A stretch of 64,000 nt of DNA, from NCBI GenBank assembly GCA_038253945.1, contig JBBSGR010000010.1, positions 1 through 64,000 of the forward strand, given 5' to 3'. The notes below the pieces were generated by a model. That model was given only the letters and a program-made list of their open reading frames with translations, was not told where the DNA came from and did not search any database. Source of the stretch: JBBRYW01 sp038253945. GTDB lineage: Bacteria; Actinomycetota; Thermoleophilia; Gaiellales; Gaiellaceae. Positions 46,116-54,799 of the stretch are shown here, piece after piece. Numbering within the stretch: the first letter of the stretch is position 1; each line of letters begins with the position of its first letter. Position numbers and translations under genes: made by a program.

Positions 46116-47213
46116 ATGAGGGTTTTCGTCTTCGCCGCCGGACTTGCAGCCGGATTCGCGGCAGCGGGCGTAGCGCCCGCTTTTCTCACGGGGGCGGCGG
46201 GAGCTCGGCAGGTGGCCGCTCCCAGGACGTTGCTCGTCGCCCAAAAGCGAGTCGACGCCTTCGCGCAGGACGGCGGTCGGATTGCGTGGGCTTCCGACTG
46301 CAAGGTCCGGCTCGGCGCGCTGCCGGCGAGCAAGCGGACGCTCCTCGGCAACACCGGCGGCTCGTACTGCTTCGAGCCGGCCTCCTGGTCGCTCGCGCTG
46401 GCCGGGAAGCGCGCTGTGTGGGGGGGCTATCTGAAAACCGCGTCGAATAACCGCTACGGGACCATCTACACAGCCGCGCCCGGGTCGAAGCAGCGCGATC
46501 TCGAGGATCTCGAGCAAGTCGAGCGGGAGTGGGGTGCCTTCCTCGTCGGCGCCGCCGGCGATGGAGCGACTCTGGTCTACTCGAGCACCTACGTCCGCGA
46601 GTTCAACGGCCCGGACTGTCCGCCGTGCTCGCTGCACGTGACGGGATTTCCCGTGCGAGCGGTTGTGGGCGGCGTCCGGCGCTCGCTCGTGGGAACGCCT
46701 CCGGCAGCGGCGATTGCCGCCTCTTCCGGCCGAATCGCCGTCGTGCCGGCGGACCGCTCCGAGATCAAGGGCTGCTGCGCCGGCGTCGAGCCCCACCCGG
46801 TTCCGAACGATCCCGTGCAGATCCGCAGCGCCCGCACCGGCGCACTGATCGCGAAGTTCACCCCGCGCGGGACGGTGCTCGACGTCGCTCTCTCGGCGAC
46901 GACCGCCGCTGTCATCACCCAGGACGTCGGGACGCGCAGGATCGAGCGCTTCAGCGCGGCCACAGGCGCACCGATCAGAAGCACCGGCGTCGCCGGAGCT
47001 CCCGTCGATCTCTCCGCGGCGGGTGGGACGGTCGTCTACCGCGTCGGTCGCACCATTCTGTCGCTGACCGGAGCGAGCGACGTCCAGCAGCACGTGGCAA
47101 CGGCCGCCGGAACGCCGATCGGGCTCTCGATCGAGAGCCGCCGGGTCGCCTGGGCCGAGAACGTCCGAATCGGCGGCCGCATTCGTGGTCGCGTTCGCGC
47201 TGTCACCATCTAA
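46116..47213 (+). CDS. Secreted beta-propeller-like protein of unknown function
   Basis: A 365-residue exported protein: signal peptide RVFVFAAGLAAGFAAAGVAPAF, then repeated beta segments such as VDAFAQDGGRIAWAS, WSLALAGKRAVWGGY, VLDVALSATTAAVITQD and TPIGLSIESRRVAWAEN, a pattern that fits a seven-bladed propeller. Paired cysteines (PDCPPC and KGCCAG) may form disulfides. No enzyme motif recognised. A small secreted protein gene follows 11 bases later. Confidence 0.7.
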   Translation: MRVFVFAAGLAAGFAAAGVAPAFLTGAAGARQVAAPRTLLVAQKRVDAFAQDGGRIAWASDCKVRLGALPASKRTLLGNTGGSYCFEPASWSLALAGKRAVWGGYLKTASNNRYGTIYTAAPGSKQRDLEDLEQVEREWGAFLVGAAGDGATLVYSSTYVREFNGPDCPPCSLHVTGFPVRAVVGGVRRSLVGTPPAAAIAASSGRIAVVPADRSEIKGCCAGVEPHPVPNDPVQIRSARTGALIAKFTPRGTVLDVALSATTAAVITQDVGTRRIERFSAATGAPIRSTGVAGAPVDLSAAGGTVVYRVGRTILSLTGASDVQQHVATAAGTPIGLSIESRRVAWAENVRIGGRIRGRVRAVTI

Positions 47214-47224
47214 CATCTCGCGCG

Positions 47225-47644
47225 ATGCGACTCGCACGTCCGGCCACGGCCCTCCTGCTGGGTTTGACCCTCGCAGCCGGCGCCCAGGCCGCCCGGGGCT
47301 CGCAGGCCCGCCTCGAGTTCTTCCGGATGCCGTCGAAGAACATCGGCAGCCTGCTCTCGACCAGCCCGACGGAGCTTCGCTGCGACGTGCTGAGCGGTGT
47401 CAAGCCGAAACCGCGTGGAACGTGCGAGCTCGACTGGACGGGCTACGCGATGCGCCCAACCGGGAGGGCGGGGCCGAACTGCGCGGGGGACACCGTCTAC
47501 AACAATCGGGCGCCGATTCTCAGGTACGGCCAGACGTGGCGCCGCGGCGGGTTCACGTGTCGCTCGAGCGCGGCCGCCCTGCGCTGCACGAACCGGACGG
47601 GGCACGGCTTCAGCCTGTCGCGTCAGCGCTCGTACACGTTCTGA
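47225..47644 (+). CDS. Small secreted protein, DUF6636-like
   Basis: A 139-residue exported protein with signal peptide RLARPATALLLGLTLAAGAQAA. The mature part has FFRMPSKNIGSLL, LRCDVLSG, YGQTWRRGGFTCRSS and LRCTNRTGHGFSLSRQRSY, the arrangement of a disulfide-bonded domain common in actinobacterial secreted proteins that I believe is DUF6636. Function unknown. Probably co-transcribed with the propeller protein before it; converges on the cyclase gene. Confidence 0.72.
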   Translation: MRLARPATALLLGLTLAAGAQAARGSQARLEFFRMPSKNIGSLLSTSPTELRCDVLSGVKPKPRGTCELDWTGYAMRPTGRAGPNCAGDTVYNNRAPILRYGQTWRRGGFTCRSSAAALRCTNRTGHGFSLSRQRSYTF

Positions 47645-47674
47645 TGCTCAGGCGAACGGTAGAGAGCCGCCCCA

Positions 47675-48745
47675 TCAAGGGACGACGAGCTCGTAAGCGC
47701 GCACCGCGCGCTGGGTCCGTCTGGTCTGCTGCTCGCCGAGATCCCGTACCGACAGCTCGCCGAGATTCTCGTCCTCGAGCAGGCCGGCCGTCGCCTGCGA
47801 CATAAAGATCTGCCCGCCCTCGGCGGCGTCGCAGAGCTCGGAGCAGCGTAGCGCCGCCGGGCCGACCCAGCCGATCCCTGCCTTCCCGGAATGGAGTGCG
47901 ACGCTCACCGCTGCCTTCAGGCCGTGCGGCCATTCGTGGGCTGCGACGGCCCGCTGAGCGGCAGCTGCCGCAAGGGCGGCGTGCTTCGCCGTCGGGAAAG
48001 CCGCCAGCACTGAGTCCATCGCCACCTCCACCTCGCGTGCGTCCATGCCTTCGAACACTTCTCGCAGGAGCCTCTGATATTCGTTGAGGAGTGCGCCAAA
48101 CTGCTCTGGCGTGAGCTCGCGGGAGAGGCGCATCATTCGCCTCCCCTCGGTCAAGACGATCGTCACGGTACCGGTCAGCGGAGTCTGCCGATCGAACGTC
48201 CGTAGCGGCGGGAACGCACTCGGCAGCCCCTCGATCACGAGTTGAAAGATCCGCTCGGGCCGATCGATGTCTTTGAGACGGTACTCGCCGAGGTCGCGCA
48301 GGGCAACGCCCGGAATGTCCTCGTCGTCGACGATCCCCGCCGTCGAGCGCGAGAGCAGCACCTGGCCTCCATGCGCGATCGTGCAGATTCGGGCCGCTCG
48401 GTGTAGGGCGACGCCGGTGTAGCCGTGTTCGCCAAGGTAGGGCTCGCCGGTATGGAGACCCATGCGGACGGAAACCGGAATGTCGCCCGGCCAGGAATAG
48501 TCGGCAAGCGCACGCTGAGCGCCGATGCCGGCCGCGACCGCATCGGGCGCGCGGGCGAAGGCGACGAAGAAGGAATCGCCCTGCGTATCCACCTCCGTGC
48601 CGCCGCACTCGGCGAACGCAGCGCGAAGCAGACCGCGATGCCCAGCGAGCACCTCCCCATAGCGCTCCTGCAGCCTCTTTACCAGCTCCGTCGAGCCGTG
48701 GACGTCGGTGAAGAGAAACGTGACGGTTCCCGTGGGCAATGCCAT
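47675..48745 (-). CDS. Class III nucleotide cyclase with two tandem catalytic domains
   Basis: A 356-residue soluble protein. The first domain (about 1-175) has the metal Asp in FLFTDVHGSTEL, GDSFFVAFARAPDA and VRMGLHTGEP. The second (about 190-356) aligns with the same fold but reads VTIVLTEGRRMMRL where the metal Asp should be, so it cannot bind metal in the same way. The two halves may form an intramolecular active-plus-regulatory dimer. cAMP or cGMP output is not predictable here. ATG at 48745, divergent from sdhA. Confidence 0.82.
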   Translation of the reverse strand: MALPTGTVTFLFTDVHGSTELVKRLQERYGEVLAGHRGLLRAAFAECGGTEVDTQGDSFFVAFARAPDAVAAGIGAQRALADYSWPGDIPVSVRMGLHTGEPYLGEHGYTGVALHRAARICTIAHGGQVLLSRSTAGIVDDEDIPGVALRDLGEYRLKDIDRPERIFQLVIEGLPSAFPPLRTFDRQTPLTGTVTIVLTEGRRMMRLSRELTPEQFGALLNEYQRLLREVFEGMDAREVEVAMDSVLAAFPTAKHAALAAAAAQRAVAAHEWPHGLKAAVSVALHSGKAGIGWVGPAALRCSELCDAAEGGQIFMSQATAGLLEDENLGELSVRDLGEQQTRRTQRAVRAYELVVP

Positions 48746-48894
48746 TACGCTCGCATCTTCCCATCCTCACGGTTTGTTGGCTGTGGGAAAGGAAAGTGGC
48801 CGCGGTGAATGACACGCGATACGTCGAGCTTTGTCCCCTCGCGGCGAGCGATACGAACTCTGAGCGCATGCCTTTGCGATAGCGTCAGGCGAGG

Positions 48895-50577
48895 ATGGAA
48901 GCGAAGCACGACGTACTCGTCGTCGGGGCCGGCTGCGCGGGCATGCGCGCGGCCATCGAGGCCCACGACGCGGGCGCCGACGTCGCACTCATCTCGAAGA
49001 TCCACCCGGTACGCAGCCACTCCGGCGCGGCGGAGGGTGGGATCAACGCCGCTCTCGGCAACGCGTCGGAGGACGACCCCGAGAAGCACGCGTTCGACAC
49101 GGTGAAGGGCTCCGACTTTCTCGGCGACCAGAACGCGATCCAGATCCTCTGCGACGAGGCGCCGGAGGACGTCTACCAGCTGGAGCGCTGGGGCGCCGTC
49201 TTCTCGCGCACCGAGGACGGCCGCATTGCGCAACGGCCGTTCGGCGCCGCCGGCGAGCCGCGCACGGCGTACGCGGCAGACATCACGGGCCACGTCCTCG
49301 TTCACGTCCTGTACGAGCAGATGATGAGGCGGGAGCTGCAGACCTACGAGGAGTTCTTCGCCTGGAAGCTCGTGGTGAACGACGACCGGTGCCAGGGTGT
49401 GATCGCCTGGGACCTCCTGAACGGCGGCCTCAAGTCGATCGGCGCGAAGACGGTCATTCTCGCCACGGGCGGGGCCGGTCGGCTCTACACCGGCACGACG
49501 AACGCCTACGCGTGCACCGGGGACGGCATGGCGATGGCCCTCCGCGTCGGTGTGCCGCTCGAGGACATGGAGATGATGCAGTTCCACCCGACGACTCTTG
49601 CCCCCACCGGCGTTCTCATCACGGAGGGGTGCCGCGGCGAGGGCGCCTATCTGCTGAACTCCGAGGGCGACCGCTTCCTCGAGCGCTACGCACCGAACAC
49701 GATGGAGCTCGCGAGCCGCGACGTCATCTCGCGGGCCGAGCAGACAGAGATCGACGAGGGGCGTGGTGTGGACGGCAACGTCCTGCTCGATCTCCGACAC
49801 CTGGGTGCCGACAAGATCATCGACCGCCTGCACGGAACGCGCGAGCTCTCGATGGTCTTCGCGGGCGTCGACCCGATCCACGAGCCGATTCCGGTTCGTC
49901 CGGGCGCCCACTACCACATGGGCGGCGTCGACACGGACGTGTGGGGACAGACGAGCCTCACCGGGCTCTATGCGGCCGGGGAGTGTGCCTGCATCTCCGT
50001 GCACGGTGCGAATCGTCTGGGCGGCAACGCGTTGATGGAGACGATCACCTTCGGCAAGCGAGCAGGCGCGCATGCCGCCGAGTGGGCGCTCTCGCACACG
50101 ACGGTCGAGGTTCCGCGCTCGCAGGAGACGGACGCCGAGCGTCAACTCGGCCGACTGCTCGATCGCACCGAGGGCGAGCGTCCGTGGACGATTCGAGACG
50201 AGCTCGCGTCCACGATGCACGAGAACTTCGGGGTGTTCCGACGGGACGACCAGATGCGGCGTCAGGGAGAGATCATCGCCGGATTGCGGCAACGCTACGA
50301 GCGCGTCGTCGTCGAGGACAAGGGCGAGCTCTTCAACACCGACCTGACGCAGGCGCTCGAGCTCGGGTTCCTGCTCGAGCTCGCCGCCTGCATGATTCCC
50401 GCCGGCATCGAGCGCAGGGAGAGCCGCGGCGCGCACGCGCGACCCGAGGACTATCCGAGCCGCGACGACGCGAGCTTCCTGCGGCACACCCTCGTGAGCT
50501 GGCGAGACGGGCAGCCGGAGCTCTCGTGGGAGCCCGTGACGATGACCAACTGGCAACCCCAGGAGAGGAAGTACTAG
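48895..50577 (+). CDS. sdhA: Succinate dehydrogenase/fumarate reductase flavoprotein subunit
   Basis: FAD-containing catalytic subunit of 560 residues. DVLVVGAGCAGMRAAIEA binds FAD; KIHPVRSHSGAAEGGINA holds the flavinylated His; FHPTTLAP and ELASRDVISRA are active-site segments with the catalytic His and Arg; PGAHYHMGGVDTDVWGQTS and NRLGGNALME are present. ATG at 48895. Followed by sdhB 16 bases on and a CCG-domain subunit, so succinate oxidation feeds quinone through an unusual, anchor-less complex. Confidence 0.95.
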   Translation: MEAKHDVLVVGAGCAGMRAAIEAHDAGADVALISKIHPVRSHSGAAEGGINAALGNASEDDPEKHAFDTVKGSDFLGDQNAIQILCDEAPEDVYQLERWGAVFSRTEDGRIAQRPFGAAGEPRTAYAADITGHVLVHVLYEQMMRRELQTYEEFFAWKLVVNDDRCQGVIAWDLLNGGLKSIGAKTVILATGGAGRLYTGTTNAYACTGDGMAMALRVGVPLEDMEMMQFHPTTLAPTGVLITEGCRGEGAYLLNSEGDRFLERYAPNTMELASRDVISRAEQTEIDEGRGVDGNVLLDLRHLGADKIIDRLHGTRELSMVFAGVDPIHEPIPVRPGAHYHMGGVDTDVWGQTSLTGLYAAGECACISVHGANRLGGNALMETITFGKRAGAHAAEWALSHTTVEVPRSQETDAERQLGRLLDRTEGERPWTIRDELASTMHENFGVFRRDDQMRRQGEIIAGLRQRYERVVVEDKGELFNTDLTQALELGFLLELAACMIPAGIERRESRGAHARPEDYPSRDDASFLRHTLVSWRDGQPELSWEPVTMTNWQPQERKY

Positions 50578-50593
50578 ACCGGAAGGGGCACTG

Positions 50594-51712
50594 ATGTCCT
50601 CGATGCAGCACCTGGCGCCGCGTCCCGGAAGCGAGACGATGGACGTCAAGCTCAAGATCTGGCGCTACGACTCGCAGACGGGCGAGCGCGCGCTGAAGGA
50701 GTACGAGGTGGAGGCGCCCGACTGGGTGACCCTGCTCGACGTGCTCGACCTGATCAAGGATCGGGTCGACGGCACGCTCTCGTACCGCAAGAGCTGCCGG
50801 ATGATGATCTGCGGCTCGTGCGGCATGCGGATGGACGGCGGCGCGGTGCTCGCGTGCAAGACGCGCATGTACGACATCGTCAGAGCCGGGCACGTCCCGG
50901 TGATCTCGGCGATGGGGAATCTGCCGATCGTCAAGGACCTCGTCGTGGACATGGATCCCTTCTGGGACAAGATCCGGGCGATGAAGCCGTGGCTCCAGCC
51001 GGGCTACCACGAGGTGCCCGAGCAGGAGTTCCGCTTCTCGCAGGAGCAGATGAACCCGATTCACAAGGAGGCGCTCTGCATCATGTGCGGCTGCTGCGTC
51101 TCCGAGTGCAACTCGATGGAGTCCGACCCCGACTTCCTCGGGCCGGCTGCGCTCGCGAAGGGCTTCCGGTTCGTGGGCGACCCGCGCGACCAGGCGGACA
51201 TCGAGCGCCTGAACGAGTACAACGGCGAGCACGGCATCTGGGATTGCACCCGCTGCTACTTCTGCAACGAACGCTGCCCGAAGGGGGTGGATCCGCGCGA
51301 CTCGATCGCGAAGCTCGGCGCGGAGTCGATGAAGCGCGGCGTCGACCACGACCTCGGGGCGAAGCACGCGAAGTGGTTCGTCCGCTCTGCGATGACGACC
51401 GGATGGCTGCGGGAGACGGAGCTCGTACCGAAGACCCAGGGTGTCGTCTCGGCGATCAAGCAGGCGAAGTTCGCGCTCGGGCTCGCGCGCCACGGCAAGG
51501 TGCCGATCCCGGTCCCGCCGCACGTAGCCGAGAACGTGAGCGAGGCAAGGGCGCTTCGCGGCGTCATCGCCGACCAGGGCTTCGACGGCGCCGCGGGGAT
51601 CGTCCAGGGTGAGCGCGCGCTCGCGCGCATCGAGCGGACCGACGCGGGCGGCGCAAAGCGCGACATCGCCGAGATCACGCCGGGCAAGGAACCGGCGCCC
51701 GCGGGCCACTGA
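50594..51712 (+). CDS. sdhB: Succinate dehydrogenase/fumarate reductase iron-sulfur subunit
   Basis: A 372-residue Fe-S subunit, about 120 residues longer than usual. The N-terminal 2Fe-2S ferredoxin domain has CRMMICGSCGMRMDGG and a downstream VLACKT; the second domain has CIMCGCCVSEC and CTRCYFCNERCPKGV, giving 4Fe-4S and a second cluster. The extended C-terminus after about residue 270 resembles HdrC-like SdhB of class E complexes. GGAAGGGG precedes ATG 50594. Shares one base with the next gene (TGATG). Confidence 0.93.
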   Translation: MSSMQHLAPRPGSETMDVKLKIWRYDSQTGERALKEYEVEAPDWVTLLDVLDLIKDRVDGTLSYRKSCRMMICGSCGMRMDGGAVLACKTRMYDIVRAGHVPVISAMGNLPIVKDLVVDMDPFWDKIRAMKPWLQPGYHEVPEQEFRFSQEQMNPIHKEALCIMCGCCVSECNSMESDPDFLGPAALAKGFRFVGDPRDQADIERLNEYNGEHGIWDCTRCYFCNERCPKGVDPRDSIAKLGAESMKRGVDHDLGAKHAKWFVRSAMTTGWLRETELVPKTQGVVSAIKQAKFALGLARHGKVPIPVPPHVAENVSEARALRGVIADQGFDGAAGIVQGERALARIERTDAGGAKRDIAEITPGKEPAPAGH

Positions 51713-52599
51713 TGCAGAAGGTCGCGTACTACAAGGGCTGCCTGGCGTCGCTCTCGGCGAAGGAGCTGGACACATCGACGAAGGCGCTCGCGCCGCGCGT
51801 CGGCCTCGAGCTGGAGGAGCTCGAGTCGGTCACCTGCTGCGGCGCCGGCGACATCCACGAGGCAGAGCCGGACTACTACCTCCACCTGAACGCTCGCATC
51901 CTCGCCTACGCCGAGGCGACTGGCGCCGACACGCTGATGACTGTCTGCAATGTCTGCACGCTCAACCTGCGGCAGGCGAACTTCCAGCTGCAGAACGACG
52001 ACGCGTTGCGGGCGCGCGTCAACCGGAACCTCGAGACCGTCGGCGTGCCGGCCTACGACGGCGGCGTCGAGGTCAAGCACCTGCTGTGGCTGATCGCGGA
52101 GGGCGACGGCTACGAGCGGCTGAAGGAGACGGCCCACCGCGGGCTCAAGGGCCTCCGGGTCGCGCCGTTCTACGGCTGCCAGATCCTGCGGCCGTCGAAG
52201 CTCCTCGGTTTCGAGGATCCCGACCGGCCCTGGTCGCTCGAGGCGATCATCGAGGCCTGCGGCGGCGAGGCAATCGACTATCCGGCAAAGATCAAGTGCT
52301 GCGGCTTCCCGATCATCCAGGCCCGCGAGGAGACGGCCCTCGGTGAGCTGATCCAGCCAATCGAGCAGGCGATGGAGGCCGGCGCCGACGTGATGGTGAC
52401 GCCGTGCCCGCTGTGCCATCTTTCGCTCGATGCGTGGCAGTCGAAGCTGCGCGATACGACCGGCAAGGATTTCGCGATGCCGATCCTGCACCTCTCCCAG
52501 CTGATCGGTGTTGCGGCGGGAATCGAGGAGTCGGAGCTGAAGTTCAAGCGGCACGTCGTCTCGGTCCGGCCCGTGCTCGAGAAGCTCGACGTCATTTAA
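51712..52599 (+). CDS. sdhE: CCG-domain subunit (SdhE/TfrB/HdrB-like) of class E succinate:quinone oxidoreductase
   Basis: A 295-residue protein with two cysteine-rich CCG domains: YYKGCLASLS with VTCCGAGDIHEA and VCNVCTLNLRQ in the first, FYGCQILRPSK with IKCCGFPIIQA and TPCPLCHLSLDAW in the second. Such domains bind a non-cubane Fe-S cluster or zinc and, in class E SQR, replace the transmembrane SdhC/SdhD and pass electrons to quinone at the membrane surface. No membrane helix is present and no sdhC/D genes follow. Related to HdrB of heterodisulfide reductase, but the operon context fixes it to SDH. Confidence 0.9.
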   Translation: MQKVAYYKGCLASLSAKELDTSTKALAPRVGLELEELESVTCCGAGDIHEAEPDYYLHLNARILAYAEATGADTLMTVCNVCTLNLRQANFQLQNDDALRARVNRNLETVGVPAYDGGVEVKHLLWLIAEGDGYERLKETAHRGLKGLRVAPFYGCQILRPSKLLGFEDPDRPWSLEAIIEACGGEAIDYPAKIKCCGFPIIQAREETALGELIQPIEQAMEAGADVMVTPCPLCHLSLDAWQSKLRDTTGKDFAMPILHLSQLIGVAAGIEESELKFKRHVVSVRPVLEKLDVI

Positions 52600-52720
52600 G
52601 GGCCTGTCCCGAAAGTCGACCAGGGCGCCCGACACGCGCTCGGCGGCGCGACTGGTCGCGGCCGGCCTCGGGCTCGCGGCGGGCGCTGCTGTCGGCTGGG
52701 GCTGGTTCGAGGCGGGCTGG

Positions 52721-53470
52721 GTGCGGTTGAGCTCGGTCCGAGTGCCGCTCCCCGGACTGCCGCCCGAGCTCGAAGGCCTGCGGATCGTCCACCTGTCGGA
52801 CTTCCACCTCGGCGCCGCATCCCGTGGAGCACGCGCGGCCGAGCGCGCGGTCGAGTGGGCGGTCGAGCGGGCGCCGGATCTCGTGCTCGTCACGGGTGAC
52901 CTGCTGTCGCGCCGGCGCGGTGAGAGGCGCTTGCGCGAGCTGCTGGCTCGCCTGCCGCACTGCTACGCGATCCTCGGAAACCATGACTTTGCGATCAGCC
53001 GTGACCCGTTTTCGCAGGAGACGGCCCTTCATGACCTCGAAGGCGCCACTCTCTTGGCGGACGACGGCGTCACACTGCAGCTGCGAGGCAGGCGGGTCTA
53101 CATCGCGGGCTCCGACCCGCGCGCTCGGTTCCGGCGGCGGCGCACGCAACCCGAGGAGCTGGTGAGCCCTGACGCCGACCTTCAAATCCTGCTGCTCCAC
53201 TACCCGAAGGAGGCGCAGCGGCTGCCGCCGGGCGCGTTCGACCTGATCCTCGCCGGGCACATGCACGACGGGCAGATCGCACTGCCCTACCCGGGTGGAA
53301 AGCTGCGGCTCGCGCACTTGCGGCCGGCCTACTGGCATGGGCTCTACCGCGTGCCGGGCGGCGTGCTCCACGTCTCCGCGGGGCTCGGGACGACCTTCGT
53401 CCCGTTCCGTTTCTTCGCGCGGCCCGAGGCAACCGAGCTCGTGCTGGAGCAACTGGACCGAACGGGTTGA
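52721..53470 (+). CDS. Membrane-anchored calcineurin-type metallophosphoesterase (YkuE-like)
   Basis: From GTG 52721 the protein has 249 residues with the complete motif set: LSDFHLG (DxH), VTGDLLSRR (GD), LGNHDF (GNHD), LLLHYPKE and LAGHMHDGQI (GHxH). The same frame extends upstream to about 52604 and encodes LVAAGLGLAAGAAVGWGWFEAGW, a membrane anchor expected in this family, but only a CTG at 52604 could start it. The true start may therefore be non-canonical, giving about 288 residues. It acts on an unknown phosphoester, perhaps at the membrane surface. Immediately follows sdhE. Confidence 0.85.
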   Translation: MRLSSVRVPLPGLPPELEGLRIVHLSDFHLGAASRGARAAERAVEWAVERAPDLVLVTGDLLSRRRGERRLRELLARLPHCYAILGNHDFAISRDPFSQETALHDLEGATLLADDGVTLQLRGRRVYIAGSDPRARFRRRRTQPEELVSPDADLQILLLHYPKEAQRLPPGAFDLILAGHMHDGQIALPYPGGKLRLAHLRPAYWHGLYRVPGGVLHVSAGLGTTFVPFRFFARPEATELVLEQLDRTG

Positions 53471-53571
53471 AGCGATCGCAACCTGCGGCGGCAGCTAGGG
53501 GTTTCCCCGAAGCGGTTTGAGCGTCAGAAGCTCACACTCGCCAGATGGGAATCGACAGAAGGAGGCAGATG

Positions 53572-54024
53572 ATGCGCGCAATGTTCCTCGCGCTCGGCTT
53601 GGCTCTCGCTGCGGCGGCGATCGCATCCGGCACGGCGACCGCAAGCTCGCAGCTCACCAAGCAGCAGTACATCGGGAAGGCCGACGCGATCTGCTCGTCC
53701 GCGTCTGCGCAGGTTCGCAAGCTCGGGAGGGCCAACTCGCGCTCGAAGGTCGCGTCGATCGGCGGCAAGTGGCTGGCGATCGACCGGCGGGCACTCGCGG
53801 CCGTGCGGCAGTTGGCTCCTCCGTCGTCCGATCGAGCTACCATCGCCAACGCCATCCATCTCGCCGACATCGCGATCAACAAGGGCATCGCGGGCGTGAT
53901 CGAGGCGGCCAAGTCCGGCAACGGCGCCTCCTACAACGCCGCGGCCAGGCGGGCGAGCGCACTGATCAACAAGGCGCACGCGGCCGCTCGCGCATATGGC
54001 TTCTCGGCCTGCGCGCGGTGGTGA
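53572..54024 (+). CDS. Small secreted protein of unknown function
   Basis: A 150-residue exported protein from ATG 53572; AAGGAGG at 53559-53565 gives the best spacing to this codon (the ATG at 53569 and the longer frame from 53545 are less likely). Signal peptide RAMFLALGLALAAAAIASGTATA, then an Ala/Ser/Arg-rich helical domain with two cysteines (ADAICSS and FSACARW) that may bridge the ends. No family recognised. Confidence 0.7.
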   Translation: MRAMFLALGLALAAAAIASGTATASSQLTKQQYIGKADAICSSASAQVRKLGRANSRSKVASIGGKWLAIDRRALAAVRQLAPPSSDRATIANAIHLADIAINKGIAGVIEAAKSGNGASYNAAARRASALINKAHAAARAYGFSACARW

Positions 54025-54112
54025 ACCGCGGGGAGGATTGGTTCGACGCAGAGCCCGAAGGGCTGCACCTCGCTCCGGAAGGTGGCCGGTCTCCGAGTAA
54101 CCTGCGTCAACC

Positions 54113-54799
54113 GTGCGAAAGGCCGCCGTCGCCTGTTTGCTCGCAGCCACGCTCGCGGCGGTGCTGACCGCGGCCGTAAGCGCGACGCCGCCCGCGAAAA
54201 CGGCGCGGTTCGGCGCAATCGTCTCGGTATCGGTCAAGCGAGCTTGGATCGCCAGGGGAACGAATCTCGAGAACGGGTGCTCGACGACCGAGCGGAGCTC
54301 GGGCAACGAAGAGCTTGTCTTTCGAAGTCGCCACGCGACCACGGTCCGGGTGACGCGGACAAGCAAGGGACCGGCCTTTTCGGGCGTAGTGGGCAGCCTC
54401 GCGGGCCACTTCACGAGCGCGGGAAGCACCACGCGGGATCCGAGCGACTGCAGTCCGTCCGCGCAGATCGCCGACTGTCTGGGACCGGGGTTCAGCTTTG
54501 CGGCAGGGCGTCTCGAGTTGCAACCTGTCGCGCCCGGCCGCCTAGCACTGACCGGCTTCGAGCACGAAGGCGAGATCCCGCTTCGCTGCATTCCCGCGGA
54601 GGCGACGGGCTCCGAGGACGCGCCGCTCGGCGCGGTTACCGGCTCGCTCGACGAGCGCAGGCTCTTCGTGACCGCCGCGAGGACGCTGACCGTCACCGGC
54701 AGCGTCAGTCGCCTCGTTCAGCTCGCCGGCGATGCGACGGGCCAGGTCCAGGAGGAGGTGAAATGGAAGCTCACGCTCCGGCGCCTTCCCAGGCGGTGA
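54113..54799 (+). CDS. Secreted protein of unknown function
   Basis: A 228-residue exported protein from GTG 54113 with signal peptide RKAAVACLLAATLAAVLTAAVSA. The mature part is beta-rich (ATTVRVTRTSKGPAF, GRLELQPVAPGRLALTGF, TLTVTGSVSRLVQL) with four cysteines (NGCST, SDCSPS, ADCLGP, LRCIPA). No enzyme motif seen. The last 37 bases overlap the following acetyltransferase-like gene and contain its ribosome binding site, so the two are probably coupled. Confidence 0.68.
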   Translation: MRKAAVACLLAATLAAVLTAAVSATPPAKTARFGAIVSVSVKRAWIARGTNLENGCSTTERSSGNEELVFRSRHATTVRVTRTSKGPAFSGVVGSLAGHFTSAGSTTRDPSDCSPSAQIADCLGPGFSFAAGRLELQPVAPGRLALTGFEHEGEIPLRCIPAEATGSEDAPLGAVTGSLDERRLFVTAARTLTVTGSVSRLVQLAGDATGQVQEEVKWKLTLRRLPRR

